Shown: positions 16,983 through 25,674 of the stretch, piece after piece | Layout of the letters: each line of letters opens with the position of its first letter | How positions within the stretch are numbered: the first letter of the stretch is position 1 | Origin: an uncultured Paenibacillaceae bacterium | GTDB lineage: Bacteria; Bacillota; Bacilli; Paenibacillales; K13 | Assembly: GCA_913056365.1 (NCBI GenBank) | Contig: CAJXLT010000023.1 | Span: forward strand, 1-33,534 | Direction of reading: 5' to 3' | Length of the DNA stretch: 33,534 nucleotides | Position numbers and translations under genes: made by a program | Notes under the pieces: model-generated | What the model was told of the DNA's origin: nothing | The model's database searches: none | The model's input: the letters and a program-made list of their open reading frames with translations, nothing else

Positions 16983-17021
16983 GTCACGCCAGGCGCAATC
17001 CGAGGCCGACATTCGTATCGA

Positions 17022-17711
17022 TTAGTACCGGTTCTCTCTGCCGCGCAGCAAGCGCTGGCAATAAGCCGCAAGCGCTTCATAGGGAACGGTATAGCGAGTC
17101 ATCTGATGCTCGGCCTGCTTCCGGGAGCCTGGCAGCTGAAGCAGCTTCGCCCATAGCGTCTCAGATGCGTCCCCCTCCTCTTGCACCCAGAACTGAATGA
17201 GCGCCACTTCCGGCGCTTCCTGCTTCATTAATTCAAGCAGCGTCCGCAAGCCGCGCAAGAATACGAAAGGGTGACGATGCTGCTCCTGCAAGAATGCAAC
17301 CTCCACCTGACAAACATGCCGATCCTCATAGTCGTTGGCGCCTGTACCGCAGATAAAACCGGCTGCACCAACCAAGTCATACGGCTCTTCGCTGAATAGG
17401 AGCATGGCCTTGCCTAGTATTAATGGACCTGCGAGGAAGCTCAGCTTCATAGCGAAGGGATAGGGCAGTCCAAGCCTGCCCTGATTGCGAATTAGAAACT
17501 TCATATATGCCGCATAATCCATCTCTAATTCGCACGGGCGATAGGCGTATTCCATTACTTCTGGTTCAGCTGCGCACGCAGCGATTCGTTCACCTGAACG
17601 ATCTTGCCAAACCCGCTGCCTTTGGTCTTCTTGTTCAATCCTCCGATTGATGGTATCATGGTGCACCCTTCTTTCGCTGTCAGATTTCATATCTCTTCCA
17701 TTATACGTCAT
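17022..17711 (-). CDS. GNAT-like hypothetical protein, third gene of ABC exporter operon
   Basis: 229 residues from the ATG at 17711, which overlaps the end of the preceding gene by 11 bp. An in-frame ATG at 17690 with GGAAGAG just upstream is an alternative start (222 residues). The part from about residue 55 has the look of a GNAT fold: KLSFLAGPLILGKAMLLF, YDLVGAAGFICGTG, CQVEVAFLQEQHRHPFVFLR (where the acetyl-CoA loop would be) and ALIQFWVQEEGD. The acetyl-CoA-binding Q/R-x-x-G-x-G/A motif is not clear, so activity is uncertain. The overlap with two upstream genes implies translational coupling and a shared function with the ABC exporter. Confidence 0.85.
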   Translation of the reverse strand: MTYNGRDMKSDSERRVHHDTINRRIEQEDQRQRVWQDRSGERIAACAAEPEVMEYAYRPCELEMDYAAYMKFLIRNQGRLGLPYPFAMKLSFLAGPLILGKAMLLFSEEPYDLVGAAGFICGTGANDYEDRHVCQVEVAFLQEQHRHPFVFLRGLRTLLELMKQEAPEVALIQFWVQEEGDASETLWAKLLQLPGSRKQAEHQMTRYTVPYEALAAYCQRLLRGRENRY

Positions 17712-18216
17712 GATTGAGGTTTAGCCTAGATGCAATATCGCGAATATTGTCGGAAAATATCAATTCATGTCCGTTCCTTCCCTCTCGTATGCCCACTTGC
17801 TTGGAAAACTTCGCATAGAGCTTGCACAGATACGTATTCTCTTGAAGTGCTGCAAAGTGCAGGTCCTCGACTTCGGAATGCGTCGTCATAATTGCCCCTA
17901 CCATATAGCGCAGACTGTTCAGGAACAACCTGCCGCCCCGCCGTTTCCGAGCGAGCACGACCATATCGATACAGGCAAGCTGCTTATCTGAAAACTGCTT
18001 GTCCTGTGTGCCATGGTAGTATGCCGCTGTCCCTACTACTTGCCCGTCTTCGTCTACCCCAATATGCAGATAGCCTTCGGTTATGTAGGCGTAGAGCAAC
18101 GAGACTGTATCCATTGTTGTAAAGGAAGGGTGCAGGTCCTGCCTGTTCTCGAGCAGGAATAAGCTTGCTGCGGCGAAGTCCTCATCGGATTCGCAGCGTC
18201 TGAATTGCGTTCTCAT
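17701..18216 (-). CDS. GNAT family N-acetyltransferase
   Basis: 171 residues. The start ATG overlaps the stop of the ABC transporter gene by 4 bp (ATGA-type), and its own stop lies inside the next gene. GNAT features are DEDGQVVGTAAYYHGTQ, then DMVVLARKRRGGRLFLNSLR, where RKRRGGRL fits the acetyl-CoA pyrophosphate-binding loop. The late ALQENTYLCKLYAKFSK matches the common alpha-4 region with Asn and Tyr. The substrate cannot be read from sequence. Being translationally coupled to an exporter, it may acetylate the exported compound or protect the cell from it (inference). Confidence 0.88.
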   Translation of the reverse strand: MRTQFRRCESDEDFAAASLFLLENRQDLHPSFTTMDTVSLLYAYITEGYLHIGVDEDGQVVGTAAYYHGTQDKQFSDKQLACIDMVVLARKRRGGRLFLNSLRYMVGAIMTTHSEVEDLHFAALQENTYLCKLYAKFSKQVGIREGRNGHELIFSDNIRDIASRLNLNHDV

Positions 18217-20417
18217 GGTGCTACTCCTTCCTTGCTTGCCGGTTGATGACCTTCCATACGCGCTTGCAGAATGCGTTCCAATCTGTCTAAGATTTGTGGA
18301 GATTGCACCATAAGCTGATGGAACGCTTCGCGTCTAATCGAGAGCAACACGGCTGACCCGAGCGATCGCACAGTTGCGGTTCGCGGAATTTCCTTCAGCA
18401 GCGCAATCTCGCCGAAGTAATCCCCGTCCTGCAGAACTGCAAGCTCAACTTCTTCTCCATTCGATGCTTGCTTGCAGACTGCAAATCTGCCGCGCACGAT
18501 TATATAGAACTTGCTGCCTTCCTCGCCCTCTCGCACCACGAACTCACCCTGCTCGCACACTTCCGTTGTGAAGCGCGTGGCGATCTCCTCGAGCAGCGAA
18601 TGGCTGATGCTGTTGAAGAAGGGCAGCTTCGCCAACCGATCCGCGTCCACAGATGCATGCAGACCGTCTCCAGACAGTTGAAATCCGTGCTGCTTGTCCC
18701 ACATGTCCGCATACAGCCCCTTGCGCGTAAGCAGCTCCTGATGGGTACCGGATTCCGCTATCTGACCTTGGTGGAACACATGAATGCGGTCAGCGTTCAC
18801 AATAGAAGCGAGCCGATGGGTAACTGAGATGATCGTTCTTCCCGGGCGTATATACTCCAGCAGCTGATTGATCTCTGCTTCAGTGGCAGGATCGAGCGCC
18901 GCCGTTACTTCATCAAGCAGCAGCAGCTGGGGGTCTCGCAACAGCGCTCGGGCTATCGCCATTCGCTGCCGCTCCCCGCCGGATAGCGAGCCGCCTTCTT
19001 GGCTAATGATCGTCTCATAGCCTTGCGGCCAACGGCTGATCGTCGCATGAAGCTGCGCCTGTACGGCAGCTTGGATCATCTCCTCATCGGTCCGCTTGGC
19101 GTCGAGTAGCAGGTTGTCGCGAACGGTTCCATTGAACAGATATGTATCCTGGCTAACTAGGGTGCAATGCTCGCGGTAGGAGGACTCGCGAACGTCGCGT
19201 AGATCTAGGCTGCCCATGCGAACCGCACCTTCCCGCGGATCGTAGAATCGCGCAAGCAGCTGCAGCACCGTACTCTTCCCCGATCCGCTCGGTCCGACGA
19301 GTGCCACGTAGCTGCCAGGCTCTATAGTCAAGTTCAGCCCCTTCACTTGATCTGTTGTGTCGGTATAGCCGAAGCTCACCTGCTCCATGCGGATGCGCTG
19401 CGGCTGTCGGTCCAGTTCAACTGGACTTGCGGCTTCCGGTACGCCGGGCTGCTGCTCTAGCAGCTCATTAATACGGCGAAAGCTCACGCCCGATTCAATC
19501 AGATTCGGAATAATGAAGGTCAAGTTCGTGCCAGACTGCCCTACCGTCATAAATAGGGTGAAGAAGGCAATGAAGCCGCCAACGGACAGATCATCCTGCA
19601 GGATCAAGTACCCACCGAAGCCTAGCATGATGCCGTTCAGCAGCAGCAAGGCGGTCAGCGGCAACCGCTCCATCCACGCATGGATCCGATGGAGGCGGAG
19701 ACCAAGTGTGAACAAGCGCTGAATATGTCCGCTAGCCTGCTTCAAGAAGCGGTCCTGCTGATGCAGGTTCTGAATCGTCTTGTGCCCGCGGACCATCTCA
19801 TCCATCGTGTCGGTCAGCCGTTCTTGTGCTTCCTTATACTGTGTCTGACCGGATTCCGCCCTGCTCTGCAGCAAGCGCGGTCCAAGGAACATCAAGCTGG
19901 AGCCGACCAGCATGACGAGCGTCAGCTTCCATTCGATCGTGAATAATACCGTGAGCCCTAACAGCACACTTAGGCATTCCTTCAGGAAGAAGGGGGCTGC
20001 GCTTCGGATCAGACTTTCTATCGAGGCCATATCTGCTGTGAATCGTGTCACGATATCGCCGAGCTTGAAGCGCTGATAGAACGATGCGGACATGCGCTGG
20101 ATGTGCCGGAACAGATCCATGCGCAGCCGCCAGACAACTTCACCGCCAAGCTTGCCGATCGCGTAATCGCCACAGATGCTGGCCACAATGTACAGTACAC
20201 CAGCAGCAAGCAGTATGCTTAAGATGAACAGAAACACCTGTGCATCCTTCGGCACGAACGCCTCGTCTACCATATATTGCAAGCTTATCGGCGCCGCGAC
20301 AGCATATGCTACTTCGATCAGAACACTGCCTATGTATAGTACGCACAGCCACTTGTGCGGGGCGAATCTGTTCAACATGGTGCGTATGGGATGCAAGTGC
20401 TTCCCGCCTTTCCCCAT
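18213..20417 (-). CDS. ABC exporter (fused permease and ATPase) with C-terminal cyclic-nucleotide-binding domain
   Basis: 734 residues. Residues ~20-315 are a six-helix type IV exporter transmembrane domain. Residues ~340-575 are the nucleotide-binding domain, with Walker A GPSGSGKST (375-383), Q-loop SQDTYLF, signature LSGGERQRM (478-486), Walker B LLLLDEVTAALD with catalytic Glu503, and switch His534. Residues ~598-720 are a cyclic-nucleotide-binding (Crp-like) domain with FGEIALL then PRTATV around 668-682, i.e. an intact phosphate-binding cassette with its Arg. A standard half-size exporter is about 580-600 residues, so the C-terminal module is a clear addition. No strong ribosome binding site is seen before the ATG at 20417. 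It is first in an operon with two GNAT-type genes. The transported substrate is unknown, and the nucleotide ligand is uncertain because cAMP is rare in this phylum. Confidence 0.93.
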   Translation of the reverse strand: MGKGGKHLHPIRTMLNRFAPHKWLCVLYIGSVLIEVAYAVAAPISLQYMVDEAFVPKDAQVFLFILSILLAAGVLYIVASICGDYAIGKLGGEVVWRLRMDLFRHIQRMSASFYQRFKLGDIVTRFTADMASIESLIRSAAPFFLKECLSVLLGLTVLFTIEWKLTLVMLVGSSLMFLGPRLLQSRAESGQTQYKEAQERLTDTMDEMVRGHKTIQNLHQQDRFLKQASGHIQRLFTLGLRLHRIHAWMERLPLTALLLLNGIMLGFGGYLILQDDLSVGGFIAFFTLFMTVGQSGTNLTFIIPNLIESGVSFRRINELLEQQPGVPEAASPVELDRQPQRIRMEQVSFGYTDTTDQVKGLNLTIEPGSYVALVGPSGSGKSTVLQLLARFYDPREGAVRMGSLDLRDVRESSYREHCTLVSQDTYLFNGTVRDNLLLDAKRTDEEMIQAAVQAQLHATISRWPQGYETIISQEGGSLSGGERQRMAIARALLRDPQLLLLDEVTAALDPATEAEINQLLEYIRPGRTIISVTHRLASIVNADRIHVFHQGQIAESGTHQELLTRKGLYADMWDKQHGFQLSGDGLHASVDADRLAKLPFFNSISHSLLEEIATRFTTEVCEQGEFVVREGEEGSKFYIIVRGRFAVCKQASNGEEVELAVLQDGDYFGEIALLKEIPRTATVRSLGSAVLLSIRREAFHQLMVQSPQILDRLERILQARMEGHQPASKEGVAP

Positions 20418-20630
20418 TATTCGTAATTTCAGATTACCCGAGAATGACTTCGCTGTAAACGATTTACCTCAATCAAACGCTCATATTTCCACACAGCTGC
20501 AACAGCCTATTGGCAATCCGGTGCGGATATCCTTTACTATAGTTATAGAGGACATAACAGGACAACGACGCATAGCCGAACATACTTATGTCCGACAAGC
20601 TTGCACGAATGCTGCACATAGGAGGAGCTT

Positions 20631-21377
20631 ATGAGCGATAACCCGATTCAACAATTGCGCATGATCAAGCATCGCATCACTAGTTTCATGATGGTATATA
20701 AGTTCGCACTTAGTGAAATCGAGACGAGAATCGAAATATTGCGCGAGGAATTCCAGCTGCTGCATGACTACAACCCGATCGAGCATACGAAGTCTCGGTT
20801 AAAAACGCCGGAGAGCATCATGAAGAAGCTGCTTCGCAAGGGCGGCGCCCGTTCGCTAACCGACATACGTGAGCAAATACGGGATATTGCCGGCATTCGC
20901 ATCACCTGCTCGTTCATATCGGATATATACAAGATCAGCGAATTGCTGCAAAATCAGAGCGATCTGCGAACGATTGCGGTGAAGGACTATATCGCCAATC
21001 CGAAGCCGAACGGATACAGAAGCCTGCATCTGCTCATGGCTGTTCCGGTGTTCCTGTCTGATCGTGAAGAGCTCGTCTATGCGGAAATCCAAATCCGCAC
21101 GATCGCGATGGACTTCTGGGCCAGCCTCGAGCACAAGATCTTCTACAAATACAATCAATCTGTGCCGCAGCATCTGCTGCAGGAGCTGAAGGAAGCGGCC
21201 GATTCTGCCTATGCGCTGGATGAGAAGATGGAGCGGCTGCATACAGAAATCGAGGAAATCAAGGTAAACGATTATACCGATGAAGACCGAGAGTTCGATG
21301 TATTGATCGGCGATCATAGTCTTCGCGTCCCTGCCAATCTGCTGAAGCTTATTCAGCAGGAAGACCGCGGTGAGTAG
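20631..21377 (+). CDS. ywaC: Small alarmone synthetase (GTP pyrophosphokinase), YwaC/RelP type
   Basis: 248 residues; ATG at 20631 with GGAGGAG 4 nt upstream. It transfers pyrophosphate from ATP to GDP or GTP to make (p)ppGpp in the cytoplasm. The synthetase signature runs through the protein: YNPIEHTKSRLKTPESIMKK, DIAGIRITCSFISDIYKI, KPNGYRSLHLLMAVPVFLS, EIQIRTIAMDFWASLEHKI. These follow Bacillus subtilis YwaC (RelP/SasA) more closely than YjbM (RelQ). It lacks the HD hydrolase and regulatory domains of Rel. It is about 40 residues longer than YwaC, with an acidic tail (NDYTDEDREFDVLIGDHSLR). It is transcribed away from the ABC operon. In Bacillus, ywaC is induced by cell-envelope stress sigma factors; no such promoter could be confirmed here. 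Confidence 0.93.
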   Translation: MSDNPIQQLRMIKHRITSFMMVYKFALSEIETRIEILREEFQLLHDYNPIEHTKSRLKTPESIMKKLLRKGGARSLTDIREQIRDIAGIRITCSFISDIYKISELLQNQSDLRTIAVKDYIANPKPNGYRSLHLLMAVPVFLSDREELVYAEIQIRTIAMDFWASLEHKIFYKYNQSVPQHLLQELKEAADSAYALDEKMERLHTEIEEIKVNDYTDEDREFDVLIGDHSLRVPANLLKLIQQEDRGE

Positions 21378-21495
21378 CTGTTCCGCGCTCAGTTTGTAGC
21401 TCGAAATCTGATAGCTACTTAGCGCATGATGGAATGGACGCGAGCAAGCTAGTACCCGGGGCGGAAAGAGTGACTGGACCAGCCAGTAGAAACTG

Positions 21496-21679
21496 TAACG
21501 GACACGCATGTCCATTAGCGCGAAAAAATACGCAAGTTTGATTGGTAACGGTCACTGACGTCCATTAGGGACCAATAACCGCTGTTTTGACCTTCCCATT
21601 CAGCGCTTACGGTCATCCGTGACCGTTACATTGTCCAAACACGCTCCATACGCCCTGTAACGGTCATCGGTGTCCGTAG
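21496..21679. repeat. Cluster of four 22-bp imperfect palindromes
   Basis: Units at 21496-21517, 21546-21567, 21607-21628 and 21658-21679 share the pattern TAACGGWCANNNNTGWCCRTTA. The third reads as its reverse complement, and the last is imperfect at its right end. Spacing is 50, 61 and 51 bp. They fill most of the region between the convergent ywaC and lactate dehydrogenase genes. There are no T runs, so they do not look like ordinary terminators. The rest of 21378-21815 holds no gene that I can support. Confidence 0.85.
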
Positions 21680-21815
21680 CAGTTATTTTATTTCCTCCAA
21701 TCCACTCCATCATTAGAAGCGTTATCATCGGCAAGCTCTATTGGCAGTAACCAAGCGTCAAGATTGGTTGCACGTCGTTCCGTATATATCTCTACGTATC
21801 CACGTGAATGCGCAG

Positions 21816-22745
21816 CTACTCCACCTCCGCCTGCTTCACCGAACGAATGAGCTCCTTCATCTTGTTAGCGGATTGACGGAGCAGCTCCTCTTCTTGCGGG
21901 GAAATGTCGAGCTGCAGCACTTCGCGTACGCCGCTCCGATCGACAACCGAAGGGACACCCAAATACACATCTGAGATGCCGTGATAGTCTGTCAGCAAGG
22001 TGGAGATGTTCAGCACCGCCCCTTCATCCCGAAGAATCGCTGTGCAGATGCGATCCAGCGCTAGGGCGATGGCGTAATAGGTAGCACCCTTGGTATTAAT
22101 AATCTGGTAGGCAGCATCTCGTGTATTCGTGAAGATATCTTCCTTCACGTCTTCCCCAAGATCGAGATCGGTACCAGCTATATTCGCGAGACTCCACAGC
22201 GGCAGCTCCGAATCGCCATGCTCGCCGACGATATGCGCATGGACACTGCGCGGATCGATATTCAGCTGTTGGCCGATTAAGTACCGGAAGCGAGCGCTGT
22301 CGAGCAATGTTCCTGAGCCGATGACACGCTCCACCGGCCAGCTGGATTTCTTCCAGGAGAAGTAGCTCATAATATCGACTGGATTCGTGGCAATGAGCAG
22401 GATGCCATCCTGATTATACTTCGATATTTCGCTTATGATGCTGTCATAGATACCAATATTCCGCTTAAGCAGCTCTACCCTAGTCTCGCCAGGCTTCTGT
22501 GCGGAGCCCGCCGAAATAATCATGATGTCTGCATCCCTACAGTCTTCATACGTGCCGGCCCATACTTTCGTCCGTCCGACGAACGGCATGCCATGATTCA
22601 TATCTAGCGCGTCCCCTACCGCCTTGTCTGGATTCGCATCGATCAAGACAAGCTCATCCATGCGATGGCGCAGCAACAACGTATACGCGGTAGTCGAACC
22701 GACCGCTCCTACACCGATGACTACAATTTTCGTTTTCTTCATCAT
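21816..22745 (-). CDS. ldh: L-lactate dehydrogenase
   Basis: 309 residues from the ATG at 22745, with GGAGGG 5 nt upstream; the adjacent ATG at 22742 is an equally good start. An upstream in-frame ATG at 22787 lacks a ribosome binding site. It interconverts pyruvate and L-lactate with NADH in the cytoplasm. Evidence: Rossmann motif VVIGVGAVGSTTAY, LIDANPDKAVGDALDMNHG, the substrate loop AQKPGETR whose Gln favours lactate over malate, LIATNPVDIMSYF, and the catalytic IVGEHGDSELPLWS with its His. Length matches the family. It lies 83 bp after the MFS transporter gene and may share its transcript. The gene converges on ywaC. Confidence 0.95.
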   Translation of the reverse strand: MMKKTKIVVIGVGAVGSTTAYTLLLRHRMDELVLIDANPDKAVGDALDMNHGMPFVGRTKVWAGTYEDCRDADIMIISAGSAQKPGETRVELLKRNIGIYDSIISEISKYNQDGILLIATNPVDIMSYFSWKKSSWPVERVIGSGTLLDSARFRYLIGQQLNIDPRSVHAHIVGEHGDSELPLWSLANIAGTDLDLGEDVKEDIFTNTRDAAYQIINTKGATYYAIALALDRICTAILRDEGAVLNISTLLTDYHGISDVYLGVPSVVDRSGVREVLQLDISPQEEELLRQSANKMKELIRSVKQAEVE

Positions 22746-22828
22746 GTTCACCCTCCAACAGATTAATAGATTAACTTGCATACACACTGTGAAACTATGA
22801 ATAGTCTTAAGCCAGCACGGGCGCCCTC

Positions 22829-24127
22829 TTACCTTCCTCTCCGATACCAGAACATCACCGGAATGAGCAGAAGCGCCAACGCACCGCCGGCTAGAGACAG
22901 TGCGGCGAAGCTCGATTGTGCGACGACGATGCCAGACAGCGCACCGCCCGAAGCGCCCGCGAGCGCGATCAACACATCTAATGTACCCTGTGTCTTGGCA
23001 CGTGTGCTCGGAGGTGTCGCATCGACAATGAGCGTAGTGCCGCTAATGAGGCCGGAGTTCCAGCCTAAGCCAAGCAAGGCAAGCGCCAAGGTTAGCAATA
23101 CTATGGAATCAGCTGGCGCTGCGGCTGCCAGCAAGCCGGAGGCAAGCAGAATCACACCAGCGATGACAGCCATCGCGATGCGCCCGATCTTATCGGTTAG
23201 CACACCGGTGAACAACGAAGGCACATACATCGCCCCGATATGTACGCTGATGACGAACCCAACCGCTCCTAAGCCGTGGCCGTGATGCATCATATGGATC
23301 GGCGTCATCGTCATGACCGCAACCATGACGATTTGCGTCAGCACCATCACTGTCGCGCCGACAATCACACCCCGCCTATCCTTCATCCCTGCGGACGGAG
23401 GGGCAGCCGCGTCAGCTGCTGCTTGGCTCGGTTGTGCTGCGGCAATCGCCTTCGCGATCACTAGCGGATCTGGACGCAGACTGATCCAGATGATCAGACC
23501 AGCCAACAGGAAGGCGACGGCTGCCAGCAGGAACGGCCCCGTCAATACGGGAATGCCGATTGACGCAGCAAGCTGCCCCGTCTTATCGACTAGATTGGGA
23601 CCGGCCACTGCACCGAATGTGGTCGCCACCATCGCGGCGCTGACCGCTGTGGCCCGCTGACTAGGCTTGGCCAGATCGGTTCCCGCATAGCGCGCTAGCA
23701 AATTCGTAGCTGTTCCAGCGCCATAGATAAGGAGCGAAGCGAACAGAAGTCCGACATGGTCGAGCTGAGCGGCTGCGATCACGCCGAGCGCGCCAATCCC
23801 GCCTAAAGTGAAGCCTATGGTTAATCCGGCACGACGGCTGAAGCGCTGAGACAGTCTTCCGACCCCGAAGGCGGTGGCTGCTGCGCCAACGGTCATCAAG
23901 GCTGCCGGCACACCTGCATAGCTGGCAGTACCCAGCATATCCTCAGCGAGCAGCGCACCGACGGTGACGCCTGCGGCTAATCCCGCTCCGCCGAACATTT
24001 GCGCCAGCACGACGATGATCAGCGTTCGCTTATATAGCTGCGCCTGCCGCTCCGCATCCCATGCCTCGCCTGCAACTGCATAGCTGTCTGACTGGTCTTG
24101 CAGCTTGCCGTTCTGATTGATCGCCAT
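22829..24127 (-). CDS. MFS transporter
   Basis: 432 residues from the ATG at 24127 (GAGAGGCGGG upstream), where MAINQNGKLQ begins. The upstream in-frame ATG at 24229 would place a GC-rich hairpin inside the coding region and is less likely. About twelve hydrophobic segments are present, with a central Ala/Pro-rich loop (AAAQPSQAAADAAAPPSAG) between the two halves. Motif-A-like positions are GRLSQRFSRRAG and GVLTDKIGRIAM, and RAKTQGTLDVLIALAGASGG is near the end. The substrate is unknown; the motif pattern is compatible with a drug-efflux type MFS protein. A His/Met-rich external loop (TPIHMMHHGHGLG) is notable and might relate to metal binding, which is speculative. Confidence 0.9.
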   Translation of the reverse strand: MAINQNGKLQDQSDSYAVAGEAWDAERQAQLYKRTLIIVVLAQMFGGAGLAAGVTVGALLAEDMLGTASYAGVPAALMTVGAAATAFGVGRLSQRFSRRAGLTIGFTLGGIGALGVIAAAQLDHVGLLFASLLIYGAGTATNLLARYAGTDLAKPSQRATAVSAAMVATTFGAVAGPNLVDKTGQLAASIGIPVLTGPFLLAAVAFLLAGLIIWISLRPDPLVIAKAIAAAQPSQAAADAAAPPSAGMKDRRGVIVGATVMVLTQIVMVAVMTMTPIHMMHHGHGLGAVGFVISVHIGAMYVPSLFTGVLTDKIGRIAMAVIAGVILLASGLLAAAAPADSIVLLTLALALLGLGWNSGLISGTTLIVDATPPSTRAKTQGTLDVLIALAGASGGALSGIVVAQSSFAALSLAGGALALLLIPVMFWYRRGR

Positions 24128-24193
24128 CCTGTTCCCGCCTCTCTTGACTGACTCTCGATCCGTTATTACAATTCTGTGTCCGAGCAAGGTGCA

Positions 24194-24219
24194 GGGTTGC
24201 GGTGCCGAGACGGCAACCC
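24194..24219 (-). promoter_or_regulatory. GC-rich hairpin in the MFS gene leader
   Basis: GGGTTGC and GCAACCC form a 7-bp stem around a 12-nt loop that contains an alternative GCCG/CGGC helix. It lies about 67-92 nt upstream of the chosen start codon, on its leader RNA. There is no T run, so it is not an intrinsic terminator. Confidence 0.4.
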
Positions 24220-24301
24220 TTCTCTTCATTGTATATCAGATACGCTGACGCTAGTTTGAATATTGCAAAATTATAACCCGAAACAAGGGGGAGGTCCATC
24301 C

Positions 24302-24362
24302 ATAAAAACAACCATCGGCCTGTAACTATGCTGCGAGAATTATACGCAGCCGGTCACAGGCC
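24302..24362 (-). terminator. Intrinsic terminator of the PPDK-like/AraC/VOC operon
   Basis: On the minus strand GGCCTGT and CTGCG pair with CGCAG and ACAGGCC across an internal loop, and GATGGTTGTTTTT follows. It lies about 36 bp after the VOC gene stop codon. Confidence 0.82.
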
Positions 24363-24398
24363 AATGTGTAGTTATCCGTAAATAGGCAGATCCGTTCG

Positions 24399-24794
24399 TC
24401 AGAATCCGCTAGGTTGGAGCAAATCCAGACGGTTCCCGTACAGATCCTCGAATACGACTTCCATTCCCCAAGGAACCACACTTGGCTCGCCGTGGAAGTG
24501 TACGCCCTTCGCCTTCATCTGCTCATAATCACGCTGGCAGTCATCGGTCTCCACAACGAGGAACACATGATTCGCCGCTTGGCTGCCTACGCGACTGCGC
24601 TTCTCCTCTGTATCCGCCTGCACGAAGACGATCGCCGTTGCGCTCTCTGCTGATGGTGCGACAGCTACCCATCTTATCCCTTCACCGAATGCATTGTCCG
24701 CAAGCAGCACGAATCCTGCCTTGTCGGTGTAGAAGGCAATCGCTTCATCGTAATCATGCACCAGTATCGAGATGTGTCCGATCTTTCGTCCCAT
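24399..24794 (-). CDS. VOC (glyoxalase/dioxygenase superfamily) protein
   Basis: 131 residues; ATG at 24794 preceded by GGAGAGGAG. Two beta-alpha-beta-beta-beta halves are visible: IGHISILVHDYDEAIAFYTD with a possible metal His, and ANHVFLVVETDDCQRDYEQM, ending VFEDLYGNRLDLLQ with the usual Glu and Asn-Arg. Members include glyoxalase I, fosfomycin/bleomycin resistance proteins and dioxygenases; the sequence does not single out one. It follows the AraC-type regulator by 23 bp and is the last gene of the operon. A small-molecule detoxification role is likely but unproven. Confidence 0.9.
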   Translation of the reverse strand: MGRKIGHISILVHDYDEAIAFYTDKAGFVLLADNAFGEGIRWVAVAPSAESATAIVFVQADTEEKRSRVGSQAANHVFLVVETDDCQRDYEQMKAKGVHFHGEPSVVPWGMEVVFEDLYGNRLDLLQPSGF

Positions 24795-24817
24795 GTTTGT
24801 TGATCTCCTCTCCTTTG

Positions 24818-25663
24818 TTATTGCAGCTCCATCCTATCTGATTCCGAACGATCTGTATTGTATAAATCCGACAGCAAGTCTTTCGTGTGCAAATAGGACT
24901 GTGGCGACATGCCCATCATTTTCTTGAACGTATGAATGAAGTGCGCCTGGTCGTAAAATTCCCCTTCGATCGCAGCGTGGATAAGCTTGTCTGGCGATGC
25001 GTTCATGACTCGTAGCACGTACTGCATGCGTTGGATACTGGCGAACTGCTTCGGCGTCATGCCCAGATCACGCTGGAAGTACCGTTCCAATGTCCGTTCA
25101 CTAAGTTGGAGCTGCTCCAAGAGACTGCCAATCGTCATCAAGCCGTGCTGCTGCTTCAGTAGATGGCTGGCCGTCACAACTTCGCGCTTCACCTGATGTT
25201 CCGGATGGAGGAAGGAGACGAGACACGCCTCCAGCTCCAGCAGCTTGTGCGGAATCGTGGGCGCGGCATACAGACGTTCCTCCATCTCCTTGACGCGCGG
25301 GCCTAGCAGGTCTTCCATGTCCCGCACGGCCCCGGCCACTTCCTTCACAGGTACTCGAACAAAAGGGGACAGACCGTATGGTCGAAACACGACACCCATG
25401 ATTTCAACCCGACCGCTGCGCTGCACGGTAACGTAATCCGTCTGCTTGGCATTCATATGGATTCGCTTCGGCGCGTGGATGCGCCCGTTCCGGTCGATAT
25501 AGTGATGCGGCTCACCTAGGTTGACGACCATATGATAGCAGCCATCCGGCAGCATCCGGGGATTCACCTCCAGCACATCACTTTTTGCTTGAGCGATATA
25601 CCAGACCTGTTGAACATAGGGCTGCAACGCCGGGTGCCGCGGCGCAGTAGCGTGGTATATCAT
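24818..25663 (-). CDS. AraC family transcriptional regulator
   Basis: 281 residues from the ATG at 25663, chosen because GGGGGAGA lies 4 nt upstream and the family N-terminus (RHPALQPYVQQVWYI) begins here. The frame is open much further upstream, but that part overlaps the preceding gene and is not protein-like. The N-terminal half is a sensor region of the type found with VOC genes (MLPDGCYHMVVNLGEPHHY). The C-terminal ~100 residues carry two helix-turn-helix motifs: MTIGSLLEQLQLSERTLERY and GEFYDQAHFIHTFKKMMGMS. It starts 11 bp after the stop codon of the PPDK-N-like gene, so it is cotranscribed and probably regulates its own operon (inference). Confidence 0.92.
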   Translation of the reverse strand: MIYHATAPRHPALQPYVQQVWYIAQAKSDVLEVNPRMLPDGCYHMVVNLGEPHHYIDRNGRIHAPKRIHMNAKQTDYVTVQRSGRVEIMGVVFRPYGLSPFVRVPVKEVAGAVRDMEDLLGPRVKEMEERLYAAPTIPHKLLELEACLVSFLHPEHQVKREVVTASHLLKQQHGLMTIGSLLEQLQLSERTLERYFQRDLGMTPKQFASIQRMQYVLRVMNASPDKLIHAAIEGEFYDQAHFIHTFKKMMGMSPQSYLHTKDLLSDLYNTDRSESDRMELQ

Positions 25664-25674
25664 CGTCTCTCCCC

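Noticed and set aside
20510-20538. TTGGCA-17-TTTACT promoter for ywaC
   Set aside because: Only 4 of 6 matches in the -10 box, and a stress-sigma promoter would be expected instead; too weak to list.
22760-22830. Rex operator before ldh
   Set aside because: Only one half (TGTGAA) is present; the partner half TTCACA is missing at the right spacing.
24128-24229. Longer start for the MFS transporter at 22829
   Set aside because: The extra residues are not MFS-like, cover a GC-rich hairpin and have no ribosome binding site; MAINQNGK at 24127 is better.
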